From: Thiodiazotropha sp040507005
GTDB taxonomy: Bacteria; Pseudomonadota; Gammaproteobacteria; Chromatiales; Chromatiaceae
DNA: 64,000 nucleotides
Reading direction: 5' to 3'
Assembly (NCBI GenBank): GCA_040507005.1
Contig: JBEVVS010000053.1
Location: 7,424 to 71,423 of the forward strand
In this document: in pieces, positions 63,811-64,000 of the stretch
Layout: every line of letters starts with the position of its first letter
Position numbering within the stretch: position 1 is the first letter of the stretch
The notes under the pieces: generated by a model
Seen by the model: only the letters and a program-made list of their open reading frames with translations
Told to the model about the DNA's origin: nothing
Database searches by the model: none
Program-made: the position numbers and the translations under genes

Positions 63811-63848
63811 GCCTCTGTCTGTTGTATGGGCAGGGGCTTTTTTTTTTA
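63811..63848 (+). terminator. intrinsic terminator after hynL
   Basis: A 9-bp stem with two G-U pairs (GCCTCTGTC with GGCAGGGGC) is followed by a run of ten T. It lies 30 bases after the hynL stop and ends the hydrogenase operon. Confidence 0.85.
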
Positions 63849-63905
63849 CTTGTTAAAGGTTTTTTTAATTCAAGCCGCAAATGGACGCGAGTACGACAGT
63901 TTAAT

Positions 63906-63951
63906 AACCCCCCTCTCCCCTGGCGGGAGAGGGGCCGGGGGAGAGGGGGTT
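63906..63951. repeat. GC-rich palindromic intergenic element
   Basis: CCCTCTCCC can pair with the adjacent GGGAGAGGG or with the next GGGGAGAGGGGG, so two alternative hairpins are possible. Short elements of this kind are scattered in many bacterial genomes. It lies after the hydrogenase operon terminator. Confidence 0.6.
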
Positions 63952-64000
63952 TAAACAACACCAACAGCTACCACAATAATCTGCAATATAGGGATAGATG

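Overview
The window reads as chromosome of a gammaproteobacterium with a lithotrophic, respiratory lifestyle. The housekeeping order rpmF-plsX-fabH-fabD-fabG-acpP-fabF-pabC-mltG-tmk-holB-pilZ-tatD is the gammaproteobacterial one. An Isp-type [NiFe] hydrogenase (hynS-isp1-isp2-hynL), a sodium-pump oxaloacetate decarboxylase and very large multiheme c-type cytochromes fit a sulfur-oxidiser or purple-sulfur-bacterium relative (for example a Sedimenticola/Thiodiazotropha-like lineage). That placement is inferred from gene content only. A 100-N scaffold gap lies at 14479-14578.

Region 1 (1-10930) is the most unusual part. A membrane-anchored ferredoxin/FAD-type protein (cut by the left edge) is divergent from a run of four same-strand genes. 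These encode a b-type cytochrome with two His-x13-His helices, a secreted 21-heme cytochrome built as seven triheme modules, and a secreted 1653-residue cytochrome with 67 CXXCH motifs plus one CX4CH, mostly in 32 tandem two-heme repeats. The last gene encodes an outer-membrane protein with an AMIN-like region, a SPOR-like region, a TPR region and a C-terminal beta-barrel. Together they look like an electron path from the inner membrane to the cell surface. This is an inference and is the main candidate for an undescribed system.

Region 2 (11024-15627) holds fluC with its DUF190 partner, serS, a small membrane protein, a Bax-inhibitor-1 family protein, tRNA-Ser(UGA) followed by a 178-bp tandem repeat that contains the assembly gap, and htpX. 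Region 3 (15832-29982) is mixed: two RRM proteins, a QseBC-like two-component system, a YheT hydrolase, a Lon-N protein, fbaB, a DUF4332 protein, a degenerate FmdB-like protein, a YugP-type metallopeptidase, a DUF2914 protein, a large REC/degenerate-GGDEF/coiled-coil membrane protein, an HDOD protein and a Maf pyrophosphatase.

Region 4 (30286-33552) is oadGAB. Region 5 (33614-44998) is the fatty-acid synthesis and DNA-replication cluster. Region 6 (45011-49741) holds an OprP-like porin, a PhnD-like binding protein and a HAMP-PAS-GGDEF-EAL protein, plausibly linking solute sensing to cyclic-di-GMP. Region 7 (49780-55123, minus strand) holds a long-chain acyl-CoA synthetase, FadE and a permuted papain-like protein.

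Region 8 (55188-63850) is the hydrogenase locus. hypCABD run on the minus strand, and a maturation protease, HupH and hynS-isp1-isp2-hynL run on the plus strand, ending at a terminator. hypE and hypF are not in the window.
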